Source of the DNA: an uncultured Erysipelotrichales bacterium
Lineage (GTDB): Bacteria > Bacillota_I > Bacilli_A > Erysipelotrichales > Coprobacillaceae
Assembly (NCBI GenBank): GCA_910586805.1
Contig: CAJUJC010000009.1
Span: 1-31,231, forward strand
Reading direction: 5' to 3'
Length of the DNA: 31,231 nt
In this document: piece by piece, positions 31,146-31,231 of the stretch
Layout of the letters: each line of letters starts with the position of its first letter
Position numbering within the stretch: the stretch's first letter is position 1
Notes under the pieces: generated by a model
Database searches by the model: none
What the model saw: the letters and a program-made list of their open reading frames with translations, nothing else
Told to the model about the DNA's origin: nothing
Position numbers and translations under genes: made by a program

Positions 31146-31231
31146 ATAAAAACACCTTTACAAGGGACGAATTCATCGTGGTGCCACCCTATTTCATATC
31201 ATAAGATATCTTTATATGAGATAACGGATCA
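31146..31231 (-). promoter_or_regulatory. T-box riboswitch of serS, 3' part only
   Basis: The T-box sequence appears as GGGTGGCACCACG (around 31177-31189) with the pairing partner TTCGTCCCT (31162-31174), followed by GGTG and a T-rich run (terminator). It senses uncharged tRNA through the 3' end of the tRNA. The specifier loop and promoter lie beyond the right edge, so the serine codon itself cannot be seen. Confidence 0.88.

Noticed and set aside
1..31231. CRISPR arrays, insertion sequences, tRNA or rRNA genes
   Set aside because: I saw no regularly spaced repeats, no transposase reading frames and no tRNA cloverleaf other than the tmRNA ends.

Overview
The window is a low-GC Bacillota chromosome segment with Bacillus-like ribosome binding sites. 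It carries spoIID, a spoIIQ-like gene and mbl in the order known from Bacillus subtilis, so the organism probably descends from, or is, an endospore former. The small genome style, the DUF871/MupG gene and the AT-rich codon use suggest an Erysipelotrichia-type gut bacterium (Coprobacillus/Catenibacterium-like). That placement is inference. Two parS-like palindromes and the dnaX-ybaB-recR block place the right half near the replication origin.

Left part (1-5500): the window opens with the first part of a HipA-like protein gene just past the 3' end of tmRNA. Then, all on the minus strand, come tmRNA, smpB, rnr and secG (the trans-translation, RNA decay and secretion group). A MarR regulator and a membrane-anchored alpha/beta hydrolase follow. 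They lie behind a near-consensus promoter that has a perfect inverted repeat at the expected transcription start.

Middle (5500-20600): a TagO/WecA-type lipid-carrier sugar transferase with an unusual extracytoplasmic tail; mupG on the plus strand; two HAD phosphatases; and the DUF1146-spoIID-spoIIQ-mbl series. A plus-strand group follows: aldo/keto reductase, two GNATs and a ferritin-like protein. After it come YitT, a leaderless GH25 lysozyme, a secreted NlpC/P60 endopeptidase and L-lactate dehydrogenase. Much of this region concerns the cell envelope.

Right part (20600-31231): fruK, rsmI, trmN6-like, ricT, holB, tmk, a short BofA-like gene, recR, ybaB, dnaX, tadA, SRP RNA and serS with a partial T-box leader. 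This is the classic origin-proximal informational cluster. A frameshifted XRE regulator on the plus strand interrupts it between dnaX and tadA.

The most interesting signals are an E. coli-like programmed frameshift site in dnaX, a tmRNA tag ending in FAC instead of LAA, two parS sites inside coding genes, and a short BofA-like gene whose ribosome binding site is folded into the recR terminator hairpin.
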